Origin: Pseudomonas putida
GTDB taxonomy: Bacteria; Pseudomonadota; Gammaproteobacteria; Pseudomonadales; Pseudomonadaceae
Length of the DNA: 64,000 bases
Assembly (NCBI RefSeq): GCF_001976065.1
Contig: NZ_MNAH01000002.1
Location: 124,001 to 188,000, forward strand
Direction of reading: 5' to 3'
In this document: one piece after another, positions 31,484 through 39,024 of the stretch
Numbering within the stretch: the stretch's first letter is position 1
Layout of the letters: each line of letters opens with the position of its first letter
Notes under the pieces: model-generated
What the model was told of the DNA's origin: nothing
Databases searched by the model: none
What the model saw: the letters and a program-made list of their open reading frames with translations, nothing else
Program-made: the position numbers and the translations under genes

Positions 31484-31617
31484 GGCGCTTCCCTCTGTTC
31501 TGTCAGCGGGGAATAAGAGCGCAAGCAGAGCCCCGCACGACCGAGCGCGCAGAAGTCCGAACAGCGCCCGCCCACCGCGGGTTTGTTGAGTCAGTGATTG
31601 TGTGGTCACTTTGTGTT

Positions 31618-31815
31618 GCGGGCCGGTCTCCGGGCTCACGAGGGGCACAGGCGTTAGCCTTGACCTGCAAGCATCACCTTCCCATGCCACATTGGCACAG
31701 TGGATCTGATGCTTCGCTCGCTTACCGTTGCGGGGGCAGCACCGGACTGACATGGCTTTAGAGTAAAGCACATGATTCACCGGTTTCCCGTTTCACCCTG
31801 TGAAGGGCACCCGTA
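31618..31815 (-). ncRNA. Cobalamin riboswitch upstream of cbtB
   Basis: On the minus strand the conserved elements occur in order: CCCCCGCAACGGTAAGCGAG, GATCCACTGTGCC, GGCATGGGAAGGTGATGC, and the B12-box region GTGAGCCCGGAGACCGGCCC at the 3' end (31618-31639). It lies about 135 bases before the cbtB start. Binding of adenosylcobalamin should shut off the cobalt uptake and corrin genes downstream. Confidence 0.93.
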
Positions 31816-31892
31816 ACAAGGTGCGTAGGAGAGCATGGGCGAGGGGCGGGCGTCAATTGGCAAGGGTTCTCAACTCGGGACCGAGTCGCTTC

Positions 31893-31960
31893 ATTCGCGA
31901 GCAAGCCCGCTCCCACAGGTGATCGCATTCCCATGTGGGAGCGGGCTTGCCCGCGAAGGG
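31893..31960. repeat. REP pair (BIME)
   Basis: Inverted REP cores (TTCGCGAGCAAGCCCGCTCC, then its complement) sit between the two divergent cobalamin riboswitches. Confidence 0.9.
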
Positions 31961-32017
31961 AGCGCCGCCAGTCTCATGTGAACATTGACCCGCCCCAATA
32001 CCATGCGTAGCCTTGCG

Positions 32018-32204
32018 CTTTCGAGGTTCTTCGGCGTTTGTCGAAGCTAAGAAGGGAACGCGGTCGATGCCGCGGCTGCCCCCGCAACTGTGAACGGTGA
32101 TGTTCGCTGCCACGCCACTGCACGCTCAAGTCCGAGCCCGCGGGAAGGCGCAGCGAATGCCAGGCTCAAAGGCCGGCACACCGTCAGCCAGGAGACCTGC
32201 CTCG
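32018..32204 (+). ncRNA. Cobalamin riboswitch upstream of cobW-cobN
   Basis: Plus-strand elements in order: GAGGTTCTTCGGCG, AAGAAGGGAACGCGGT, GCTGCCCCCGCAACTGTGA, CCACTGCACGCT, CGGGAAGGCGC and the B12 box GTCAGCCAGGAGACCTGCC (32183-32201). About 113 bases separate it from the cobW start, enough for an expression platform. It is divergent from the cbtB riboswitch. Confidence 0.95.
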
Positions 32205-32317
32205 ATACAGATTCTCACTACAACCGGGCGGGGTGATCCGGTGGCGAACGCTTCCGGCGCGCTTGTGCGTTGCCGGTTCTCGTCCCGTATGCCCGCCACC
32301 TTGCCAAAGGGCATCCG

Positions 32318-33385
32318 ATGAAAACACTGGCCAAACTCCCTGTCACCATCGTCACCGGCTTCCTCGGCTCGGGCAAGACCACCTTGCTGCGCCACATGCT
32401 CGACAACGCCCAGGGCCGCCGCATCGCGGTGATCGTCAACGAGTTCGGCGAGCTTGGCATCGACGGCGAAATCCTCAAGCAGTGCTCCATCGGTTGCACC
32501 GAAGAAGAGGCCAACGGCCGTGTCTATGAACTGGCCAACGGCTGCCTGTGCTGCACCGTGCAGGAAGAATTCTTCCCGGTGATGCGTGAACTGGTGGCCC
32601 GTCGCGGCGATCTCGACCACATTCTGATCGAAACCTCGGGCCTGGCCCTGCCAAAACCTTTGGTCCAGGCGTTCCAGTGGCCGGAAATCCGCAGCGCCTG
32701 TACCGTTGATGCGGTGATCACCGTGGTCGACAGCCCGGCCGTGGCGGCAGGCACCTTCGCCGCGTTCCCGGATCAAGTCGACGCCCAACGCAAGCTCGAC
32801 CCGAACCTGGACCATGAATCGCCGTTGCACGAGCTGTTCGCCGACCAGTTGGCCAGCGCTGACCTGGTGATCCTCAACAAGGCCGACCTGATCAGCGCCG
32901 AAGACCTGGCCCGCGTGCGCCTGGAAGTCGCCGAAGAATTGCCGCCAGCGGTGAAAGTCATCGAGGCCAGCAGCGGTCGCCTGCCGCTGGACGTACTCAT
33001 CGGCCTCGGCGCCGGTTCCGAAGAACACATCGACAGCCGCCACAGCCATCACGATCATCACCATGACGACGATGACCATGATGACCACGATCACGACGCC
33101 TTCGATTCGATCTCCATCGAACTGCCGCAAGCCGACGAAAGCCTGCTGATGGACGCGCTGACCCAGCTGGTGGTCGAGCACAGCATCCTGCGCGTCAAGG
33201 GTTTCGCGGCGATCCCGAACAAACCGATGCGCCTGCTGATCCAGGGCGTGGGCACACGTTTCGACAAGCACTTCGACCGCCAATGGGGCGCTGCCGAAGC
33301 ACGCACCACGCGCCTGGTGTTGATCGGCCAGGCACTGGACTCCACCTTGCTCGAAGCGCAACTGCGCGCTGCGCTCAGCGTGTAA
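32318..33385 (+). CDS. cobW: CobW, metal-chaperone GTPase of cobalamin synthesis
   Basis: 355-aa G3E-family GTPase. Walker A is GFLGSGKTT (about residue 13), the metal-binding CxCC is in NGCLCCTV, and NKAD is the guanine-specificity motif. A His/Asp-rich loop near residues 235-255 (HSHHDHHHDDDD...) can bind metal. CobW is thought to supply cobalt to the CobN chelatase. ATG 32318 has AAAGGG upstream; an in-frame GTG-type start at 32270 is less likely. The stop lies 3 bases from the cobN start, so the two are coupled. Confidence 0.94.
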   Translation: MKTLAKLPVTIVTGFLGSGKTTLLRHMLDNAQGRRIAVIVNEFGELGIDGEILKQCSIGCTEEEANGRVYELANGCLCCTVQEEFFPVMRELVARRGDLDHILIETSGLALPKPLVQAFQWPEIRSACTVDAVITVVDSPAVAAGTFAAFPDQVDAQRKLDPNLDHESPLHELFADQLASADLVILNKADLISAEDLARVRLEVAEELPPAVKVIEASSGRLPLDVLIGLGAGSEEHIDSRHSHHDHHHDDDDHDDHDHDAFDSISIELPQADESLLMDALTQLVVEHSILRVKGFAAIPNKPMRLLIQGVGTRFDKHFDRQWGAAEARTTRLVLIGQALDSTLLEAQLRAALSV

Positions 33386-33388
33386 CCC

Positions 33389-36300
33389 ATGCACCTGCTC
33401 AGGACTCAGCCCGGCGGATTCGTGTCGGATGACAACATTGCCGACCTTGGACAAACCCCCGCCGAGCTGGTGATCCTGTGCAGCGGCGACTCCAGCCTGG
33501 CGCTGCTCGCCGAAGCGGCGCAGCAGTTGCCCGACGACTACCCGAGCGTGCGCCTGGCCAACCCGATGCAGGTGCAGAACCATGCATCGGTGGATCTGTA
33601 TGTCGACGAAGTATTGCGCCACGCCAAAGTCATTCTGATTTCGCTGCACGGCGGCATTGCCTATTGGCGCTACGGCGTCGAACGGCTGGTGGAGCTGTCA
33701 CAGCGCGGTGTACAGCTGATTCTGGTTCCGGGCGATGACAGGCCGGACCCGGAGCTCAGCGACCTCAGCACCGTAGGCGTCGAGGATCGCGATCGGCTTT
33801 GGCAGTTTCTGCGCCAGGGTGGCCTGGGCAATGCCCTCGACTTTTTCCGATGCCTGGCCAATCGCTGGCTGGATCGTGACTACGCCTGGGCCGAGCCGCA
33901 AACCCTGCCGCGCACGGCGATTTACCACCCGCGAAAAAGCCCCGCGCAACTGAGCGACTGGCACGCCGACTGGCAGGCCGGTCAACCGGTGGCGGCGGTC
34001 CTGTTCTACCGCTCGCATCTGCAGGCGGCGAACACGGCTTTTATTGATATGTTCTGCCAGCGCCTGCAAGCGGCGGGGTTGAACCCGTTGCCCATTGCAC
34101 TGGCCAGTTTGAAAGAGCCCGGCTGCCTTTGCATGGTCGAAGACTGGCTGGATGAAGTCGGGGCAGGGGTGATTCTCAATACCACCGGTTTCGCCCAATC
34201 GAGCCCTGAAGCACCGCACTTGCGGCCGTTTCGCCGCAATATCCCGGTGATCCAGGCGATTTGCGCCCAGGACAACGAACCCGGTTGGCGAGCCAGCGAA
34301 CAGGGCCTCGGCCCGCGAGACCTGGCGATGCACATTGCGCTGCCCGAACTGGACGGGCGCATCATCAGCCGGCCGATCAGCTTCAAGGACCTGGCCTGGC
34401 GAAGCGAGCGCAGCCAGTCGGATGTGGTTTGCTACCGCGCGCAGCCGGAACGCATGGACTTTGTCGCGCAACTGGCGCGGCGCTGGACTGATCTGGCGTG
34501 GGTACCCAACGGGCAAAAGCGTATCGCGCTGATCCTGGCCAATTACCCGACCCGTGATGGTCGCATCGGCAATGGCGTAGGGCTCGACACCCCGGCTGCG
34601 GCGTTGAATATCCTGCGTGCGCTGTATGAAGAAGGGTACCCGCTGCCAGCCGAATTGCCGGACAGTGGCACCGCGTTGATCCAGCAATTGCTCGGCGGCG
34701 TCAGCAACGACCTCGATAGCCTTGATCAACGTCCCTGCCAGCAAAGCCTGGCGATGGATGAATACCTGCAGATGTTCAATGCGCTGCCGGACGCCAACCG
34801 CCAGGCGGTGCTGGAACGTTGGGGTGCACCCGAGAAGGATCCGATGTGTCGTGACGGGCGAATGATGATCGCCGGGTTGCGCCTGGGCCTGACTTTCGTC
34901 GGCATCCAGCCGGCGCGGGGTTATCAGGTGGACCCCAGTGCGGTGTACCACGACCCGGACCTGGTGCCGCCCCACGGCTACCTGGCGTTCTACTTCTGGT
35001 TACGCGGTACCTACGGCGCTCACGGCGTGATCCACGTCGGCAAGCACGGCAACCTGGAGTGGCTGCCGGGCAAGGGCGTGGGGCTTTCAGAGCACTGCTG
35101 GCCGGATGCACTGCTCGGGCCGCTGCCGAACATCTATCCGTTCATCGTCAACGACCCGGGCGAAGGCGCCCAGGCCAAACGCCGGACGCAAGCGGTGATC
35201 ATCGATCACCTGATGCCGCCGCTGACCCGCGCCGAAACCTACGGTCCGCTGCGCAATCTGGAGTTGCTGGCCGACGAATATTATGAAGCGCAACTGCTCG
35301 ACCCACGGCGTGCCCGGGAATTGCAACGCGACATCCTGCAACTGGTGCGCGATACCCATATAGACCGCGAGCTGCAATTGGACGAGCAACTGGACAGTGA
35401 TGCCGATGCGGCGATCTGGCTGCCGCGCCTGGACACCTACCTGTGCGACTTGAAAGAGTCGCAGATCCGTGATGGCTTGCACGTCTTTGGTGAATCCCCA
35501 GTGGGCCGGCTGCGTATCGATACCTTGCTCGCGCTGCTGCGCATTCCTCGGGGCGATGGCCGTGGTGCGCAATCGAGCCTGTTGCGGGCGCTGGCCAAGG
35601 CGTTCGAGTTGGGCTTCGATCCGCTGGACTGTGCGCTGGCCGAGCCGTGGGGTGGGCCGCGTCCGAGCGCATTGTTGTCGATCAGCGATGAACCCTGGCG
35701 CACCACAGGCGACACCCGCGAACGTCTCGAGTTGTTCGCCACACAGCTGATCTCCCAGATGTTGAATGACCCCTGTGGGAGCGAGCCTGCTCGCGATGGA
35801 GTGTCAGTCGACATCAATGTGGCTGACACCCCATCGCGAGCAAGCCCGCTCCCACAGGCGGCCGGTTGGTCTGAAGTGACCGCCATCCTCGACCACCTGC
35901 GCGAAGTGGTCGCACCCAGACTGGACGCCTGCGGCCCGGCCGAGATGCGTGGCCTGCTCGATGCCCTCAGTGGCCGATTCGTCCCCGCCGGTCCCAGTGG
36001 CGCGCCGAGTCGAGGTCGCCTGGACGTACTGCCGACCGGGCGCAACTTCTATTCGGTGGACGTGCGCAACCTGCCGACCACCACCGCGTGGCGCATCGGT
36101 TTCCAGTCGGCCAACCTGATTCTCGAACGCCACCTGCAGGATCATGGCGATCATTTGCGCCAGCTCGGCCTGTCGGTGTGGGGCACTGCGACCATGCGCA
36201 CCGGCGGCGACGACATCGCCCAGGCCATGGCCTTGATGGGCGTGCGCCCGGTCTGGGCCACGGGTAGCCAGCGGGTCGACGACTTTGAGATTCTGCCGTT

Positions 36301-37231
36301 GAGCCTGCTCGATCGACCGCGGGTCGACGTGACCTTGCGCGTCTCGGGGTTCTTCCGCGACGCCTTTGCCAACCTGATTCGGCTGTTCGACGCTGCCGTG
36401 CAGGCAGTCGCTGCGCTGGATGAGCCTGACGATCTCAATCCGCTGGCCGCCAAGGTGCGCGCCGAGCGGGAAGCGTTGTTGCAATCGGGAATGGACGAAG
36501 ACGAGGCGCGGCGGCAGGCCGGATGGCGGATCTTCGGCGCCAAGCCCGGCGCCTATGGCGCAGGCGTGCAGGGTGCCATCGACGGTCGCCTGTGGCAAAG
36601 CCGCGAGGACCTGGCCGAGGTGTACCTGAACTGGGGCGGCTACGCCTACGGCGGTTCCGATGAAGGCACCGCAGCCCGCGAGCAGTTCTCCCAGCGCCTG
36701 AGCCAGGTGCAAGCGGTGTTGCAAAACCAGGATAACCGCGAGCACGACTTGCTTGACTCCAATGACTACTACCAATTCCAGGGCGGCATGTTGGCGGCGG
36801 TGGAAAGCCTCAGCGGTGCAGCGGCAGCCAGTTATCACGGCGATCACAGCCAGCCGGACCTGCCGAAGATCCGCACGCTGAAGGAAGAGTTGAACCGGGT
36901 CATCCGCTCCCGGGCGGCCAATCCGAAGTGGATCGACGGGGTCAAGCGCCACGGCTACAAAGGCGCCTTTGAGATGGCGGCGACGGTCGACAACCTGTTT
37001 GCCTTCGATGCCACCACCCAGTTGATCGACGACCACCAGTACGCGCTGCTGGCAGATGCCTACTTGCTCGATCCGGGCACCCGGGATTTCGTGCGCGAGC
37101 ACAATCCCCATGCCCTGCGCGACATGACCGAACGCATGCTCGAAGCGCAACAGCGGGGGATGTGGAAGGAGCCGGGGGACTATCGCGAGGCCCTGGAAAA
37201 CCTGTTGCTGGATATAGAAGAAGACAGCTGA
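33389..37231 (+). CDS. cobN: Cobaltochelatase large subunit CobN, with in-frame REP insertion
   Basis: 1280-aa subunit that holds the corrin substrate (hydrogenobyrinate a,c-diamide) and inserts cobalt. The CobN/BchH signature GVIHVGKHGNLEWLPGKGVGL lies near residue 545 (positions 35026-35088). Residues about 795-823 (35771-35860) are encoded by a REP palindrome pair that keeps the frame open. They read like REP-derived peptide (GSEPARDG ... SRASPLPQ), and the protein is about 30 aa longer than the roughly 1250 aa usual for CobN. The chelatase needs AAA+ partner subunits; these come from the next gene. Confidence 0.95.
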   Translation: MHLLRTQPGGFVSDDNIADLGQTPAELVILCSGDSSLALLAEAAQQLPDDYPSVRLANPMQVQNHASVDLYVDEVLRHAKVILISLHGGIAYWRYGVERLVELSQRGVQLILVPGDDRPDPELSDLSTVGVEDRDRLWQFLRQGGLGNALDFFRCLANRWLDRDYAWAEPQTLPRTAIYHPRKSPAQLSDWHADWQAGQPVAAVLFYRSHLQAANTAFIDMFCQRLQAAGLNPLPIALASLKEPGCLCMVEDWLDEVGAGVILNTTGFAQSSPEAPHLRPFRRNIPVIQAICAQDNEPGWRASEQGLGPRDLAMHIALPELDGRIISRPISFKDLAWRSERSQSDVVCYRAQPERMDFVAQLARRWTDLAWVPNGQKRIALILANYPTRDGRIGNGVGLDTPAAALNILRALYEEGYPLPAELPDSGTALIQQLLGGVSNDLDSLDQRPCQQSLAMDEYLQMFNALPDANRQAVLERWGAPEKDPMCRDGRMMIAGLRLGLTFVGIQPARGYQVDPSAVYHDPDLVPPHGYLAFYFWLRGTYGAHGVIHVGKHGNLEWLPGKGVGLSEHCWPDALLGPLPNIYPFIVNDPGEGAQAKRRTQAVIIDHLMPPLTRAETYGPLRNLELLADEYYEAQLLDPRRARELQRDILQLVRDTHIDRELQLDEQLDSDADAAIWLPRLDTYLCDLKESQIRDGLHVFGESPVGRLRIDTLLALLRIPRGDGRGAQSSLLRALAKAFELGFDPLDCALAEPWGGPRPSALLSISDEPWRTTGDTRERLELFATQLISQMLNDPCGSEPARDGVSVDINVADTPSRASPLPQAAGWSEVTAILDHLREVVAPRLDACGPAEMRGLLDALSGRFVPAGPSGAPSRGRLDVLPTGRNFYSVDVRNLPTTTAWRIGFQSANLILERHLQDHGDHLRQLGLSVWGTATMRTGGDDIAQAMALMGVRPVWATGSQRVDDFEILPLSLLDRPRVDVTLRVSGFFRDAFANLIRLFDAAVQAVAALDEPDDLNPLAAKVRAEREALLQSGMDEDEARRQAGWRIFGAKPGAYGAGVQGAIDGRLWQSREDLAEVYLNWGGYAYGGSDEGTAAREQFSQRLSQVQAVLQNQDNREHDLLDSNDYYQFQGGMLAAVESLSGAAAASYHGDHSQPDLPKIRTLKEELNRVIRSRAANPKWIDGVKRHGYKGAFEMAATVDNLFAFDATTQLIDDHQYALLADAYLLDPGTRDFVREHNPHALRDMTERMLEAQQRGMWKEPGDYREALENLLLDIEEDS
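35772..35858. repeat. REP pair inside the cobN coding sequence
   Basis: CCTGTGGGAGCGAGCCTGCT ... and the inverted AGCAAGCCCGCTCCCACAGG flank a short spacer. The 87-base element is a multiple of three and contains no stop in the cobN frame. It is otherwise the same as the intergenic REP pairs in this window. Confidence 0.93.
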
Positions 37232-37237
37232 CTGCAG

Positions 37238-37268
37238 GATCGTTCCCACGCCGAGCGTGGGAACGATC
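37238..37268. repeat. Dispersed palindrome (GATCGTTCCCACGC type)
   Basis: Perfect 14-bp arms GATCGTTCCCACGC / GCGTGGGAACGATC around CGA, just after the cobN stop. A near-identical copy lies at 55506-55536, so it is an interspersed repeat rather than a dedicated terminator. Confidence 0.8.
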
Positions 37269-37296
37269 ACCACCCGACCATGATGAGAAACCCGAC

Positions 37297-38295
37297 ATGA
37301 CCGACACGCCCCATTTCCCGCTCTCCGCCGTGGTCGGCGCCGGCGATCTGAAGCTCGCGCTGTACCTGACCGCCATCGACCCGAAGATTGGCGGCGTATT
37401 GATCGAAGGCCCGCGCGGCATGGCCAAGTCGACCCTGGCCCGCGGCCTGGCGGACCTGTTGGCCAGCGGCCAGTTCGTCACCTTGCCCTTGGGTGCTACC
37501 GAGGAACGCCTGGTCGGCACGCTCGACCTCGACGCGGCCCTGAGTGAGGGGCGCGCGCAATTTTCCCCCGGTGTGCTGGCCAAGGCTGACGGTGGCGTGC
37601 TCTACGTCGATGAAGTGAATCTGCTGCCCGATCACCTGGTTGACCTGCTGCTCGACGTGGCTGCCAGCGGTACCAACCTGGTTGAACGCGACGGAATTTC
37701 CCATCGGCATTCGGCGAAGTTCGTGCTGATCGGCACCATGAACCCGGAAGAGGGCGAACTACGTCCGCAACTCCTCGATCGCTTTGGCTTGAATGTCGCC
37801 CTAAGTGGCCAGACCGCACCGACTGAGCGCGGGCAAATCATCCGCAGGCGCCTGGATTTCGACAGAGATCCGCAACAATTTTGCGCCGAATGGGAGAGCC
37901 AGCAGCAGTCGTTGCGTGAGCGCTGCCAGAACGCGCGCAGCACATTGGCGAGCATTCCCCTCGACGATGAAGCGCTGGTGCAGATTACCGAGCGCTGCTT
38001 TGCCGCTGGAGTCGACGGCTTGCGCGCTGATCTGGTCTGGTTGCGTGCGGCCCGTGCGCATGCGGCGTGGCGCGGCGCGACATCGATTTGCGATGAGGAT
38101 ATAGACGCGGTCGCTGAGTTCGCCCTGCGCCATCGTCGTCGGGAGCACACGCCACCTGCACCACAGCAGGAGCAGGTTCGATCCGGCCAGAACACCAACC
38201 CGAGCGAAGGCCAGGGCCAGTGGGGTGAAATGCCCGCTCAAGCGCTACCGGTCGGCGCCCGACGCGTAGTGCCGGGCTGGCCAAAAAAGCCCTAG
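37297..38295 (+). CDS. ChlI-like AAA+ chelatase small subunit (zero-frame product of chlI/D)
   Basis: 332-aa MoxR/ChlI-type ATPase: Walker A GPRGMAKST (about 39-47), Walker B GGVLYVDEVNLL, sensor region LIGTMNPEEGELRPQLLDRFG. It is predicted to power cobalt insertion with CobN, the upstream gene. The zero frame ends P-K-K-P-stop at CCA AAA AAG CCC TAG. The A AAA AAG heptamer (38283-38289) is in the exact phase for -1 slippage, and a perfect hairpin follows 5 bases later. A fraction of ribosomes could therefore continue into the VWA domain frame at 38289, giving a 554-aa medium (ChlD-type) subunit. ATG 37297 fits the family start; a longer frame from 37162 only runs through cobN and the repeat. 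Confidence 0.9.
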   Translation: MTDTPHFPLSAVVGAGDLKLALYLTAIDPKIGGVLIEGPRGMAKSTLARGLADLLASGQFVTLPLGATEERLVGTLDLDAALSEGRAQFSPGVLAKADGGVLYVDEVNLLPDHLVDLLLDVAASGTNLVERDGISHRHSAKFVLIGTMNPEEGELRPQLLDRFGLNVALSGQTAPTERGQIIRRRLDFDRDPQQFCAEWESQQQSLRERCQNARSTLASIPLDDEALVQITERCFAAGVDGLRADLVWLRAARAHAAWRGATSICDEDIDAVAEFALRHRRREHTPPAPQQEQVRSGQNTNPSEGQGQWGEMPAQALPVGARRVVPGWPKKP

Positions 38296-38330
38296 GCATT
38301 CGCCCCCGGTCTGACGCGGGGGCGAATGCC
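38283..38330 (+). promoter_or_regulatory. Programmed -1 ribosomal frameshift site (slippery heptamer plus stem-loop)
   Basis: Slippery A AAA AAG at 38283-38289, in frame as CC-A AAA AAG. The zero-frame stop TAG is at 38293-38295. A hairpin at 38295-38330 has left arm GGCATTCGCCCCCG, an 8-base loop, and right arm CGGGGGCGAATGCC, 14 uninterrupted pairs. The spacer is 5 bases. The same heptamer drives frameshifting in dnaX of E. coli. No U-tract follows the hairpin, which argues against a terminator. Confidence 0.85.
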
Positions 38331-38960
38331 AGACCGCGTGCCGGACGACTCGATCACGGCAAGCAGGGTAAACGTCATGCTGCCCAAAGCGGCGCGATCA
38401 ATTGGCCAGGCACGTTACTCAACGGTCGGCCGCGCCAGCGCCAGGATGTGTTGTTCCAGCAGCGCACGCGCTCGCCCCATGAGCTGTGGCTGGTGATTGT
38501 CGACGCGTCGGCTTCAACGCGTCGCCACCAGGCATTGAGCGATGCCAAGGGCCTGTTGGCGCAATTGTTCGATGATGCCTACCGCCAGCGGGCGCGCCTG
38601 GCTTTGTTGACGGCCAGCGGTGCGGTGCCGAAGTGGCAGGTGCAGGGTTTGAAAACGTCGACGGGCTTGCGCCAGTGGCTCGATGGCTTGGGCGCCGGTG
38701 GTGGCACGCCACTGCTGGCGGCGCTTGGCGAAGCGGGGCGGTGGCTGGCCGTTCGGCAAAAGCGTTTCCCGGCGGAACTGCAGCGGCTGTTGCTGGTGAC
38801 TGATGGCCGATTGAAAGAATGGCCGTCGTTGCCCGCGCTCGACTGTCCGGGGCTGCTGATCGACATCGAACGCGGGCCGATTCGTCTTGGGCGCAGCAAG
38901 GTATTGGCAGCGCAGTTGCAATCCGAATATCGGCATATCGACGAGCTGCTGCCGAACTGA
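38289..38960 (+). CDS. VWA (ChlD/CobT-like) domain, reached by -1 frameshift from the ChlI-like frame
   Basis: This frame continues the ATPase protein as A-L-G-I-R-P..., runs through a basic linker (GKQGKRHAAQSGAINWPGTL) typical of ChlD, and enters a von Willebrand A domain with the MIDAS motif DASAS (about residue 402 of the fusion), a GGGTPLL motif and LLVTDGR. It adds 223 aa. The linker is ChlD-like but contains no ATG, GTG or TTG start. The only start before the VWA core is GTG at 38448, which would cut off the linker and has no clear ribosome site. The fused product would be the chelatase medium subunit; a stand-alone 170-aa protein is the weaker alternative. Confidence 0.82.
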   Translation, partial: ALGIRPRSDAGANARPRAGRLDHGKQGKRHAAQSGAINWPGTLLNGRPRQRQDVLFQQRTRSPHELWLVIVDASASTRRHQALSDAKGLLAQLFDDAYRQRARLALLTASGAVPKWQVQGLKTSTGLRQWLDGLGAGGGTPLLAALGEAGRWLAVRQKRFPAELQRLLLVTDGRLKEWPSLPALDCPGLLIDIERGPIRLGRSKVLAAQLQSEYRHIDELLPN

Positions 38961-39024
38961 GTACGGTGTTGCCCGTGCTGGCCTGATCGCCAGCACATTC
39001 AGAGATAAAATCTCCAGATACGGG

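Noticed and set aside
31289..31780. 163-aa extended CbtB
   Set aside because: The extension is riboswitch sequence read as protein; the start at 31483 has a good ribosome site.
38295..38330. Hairpin as a terminator of the chelatase ATPase gene
   Set aside because: No U-tract follows, the coding frame of the VWA domain runs through it, and it sits 5 bases from a slippery heptamer.
38448..38960. VWA protein starting independently at GTG 38448
   Set aside because: Would discard the ChlD-like linker that is open upstream; no clear ribosome site; a frameshift signal in exact phase explains the frame better.
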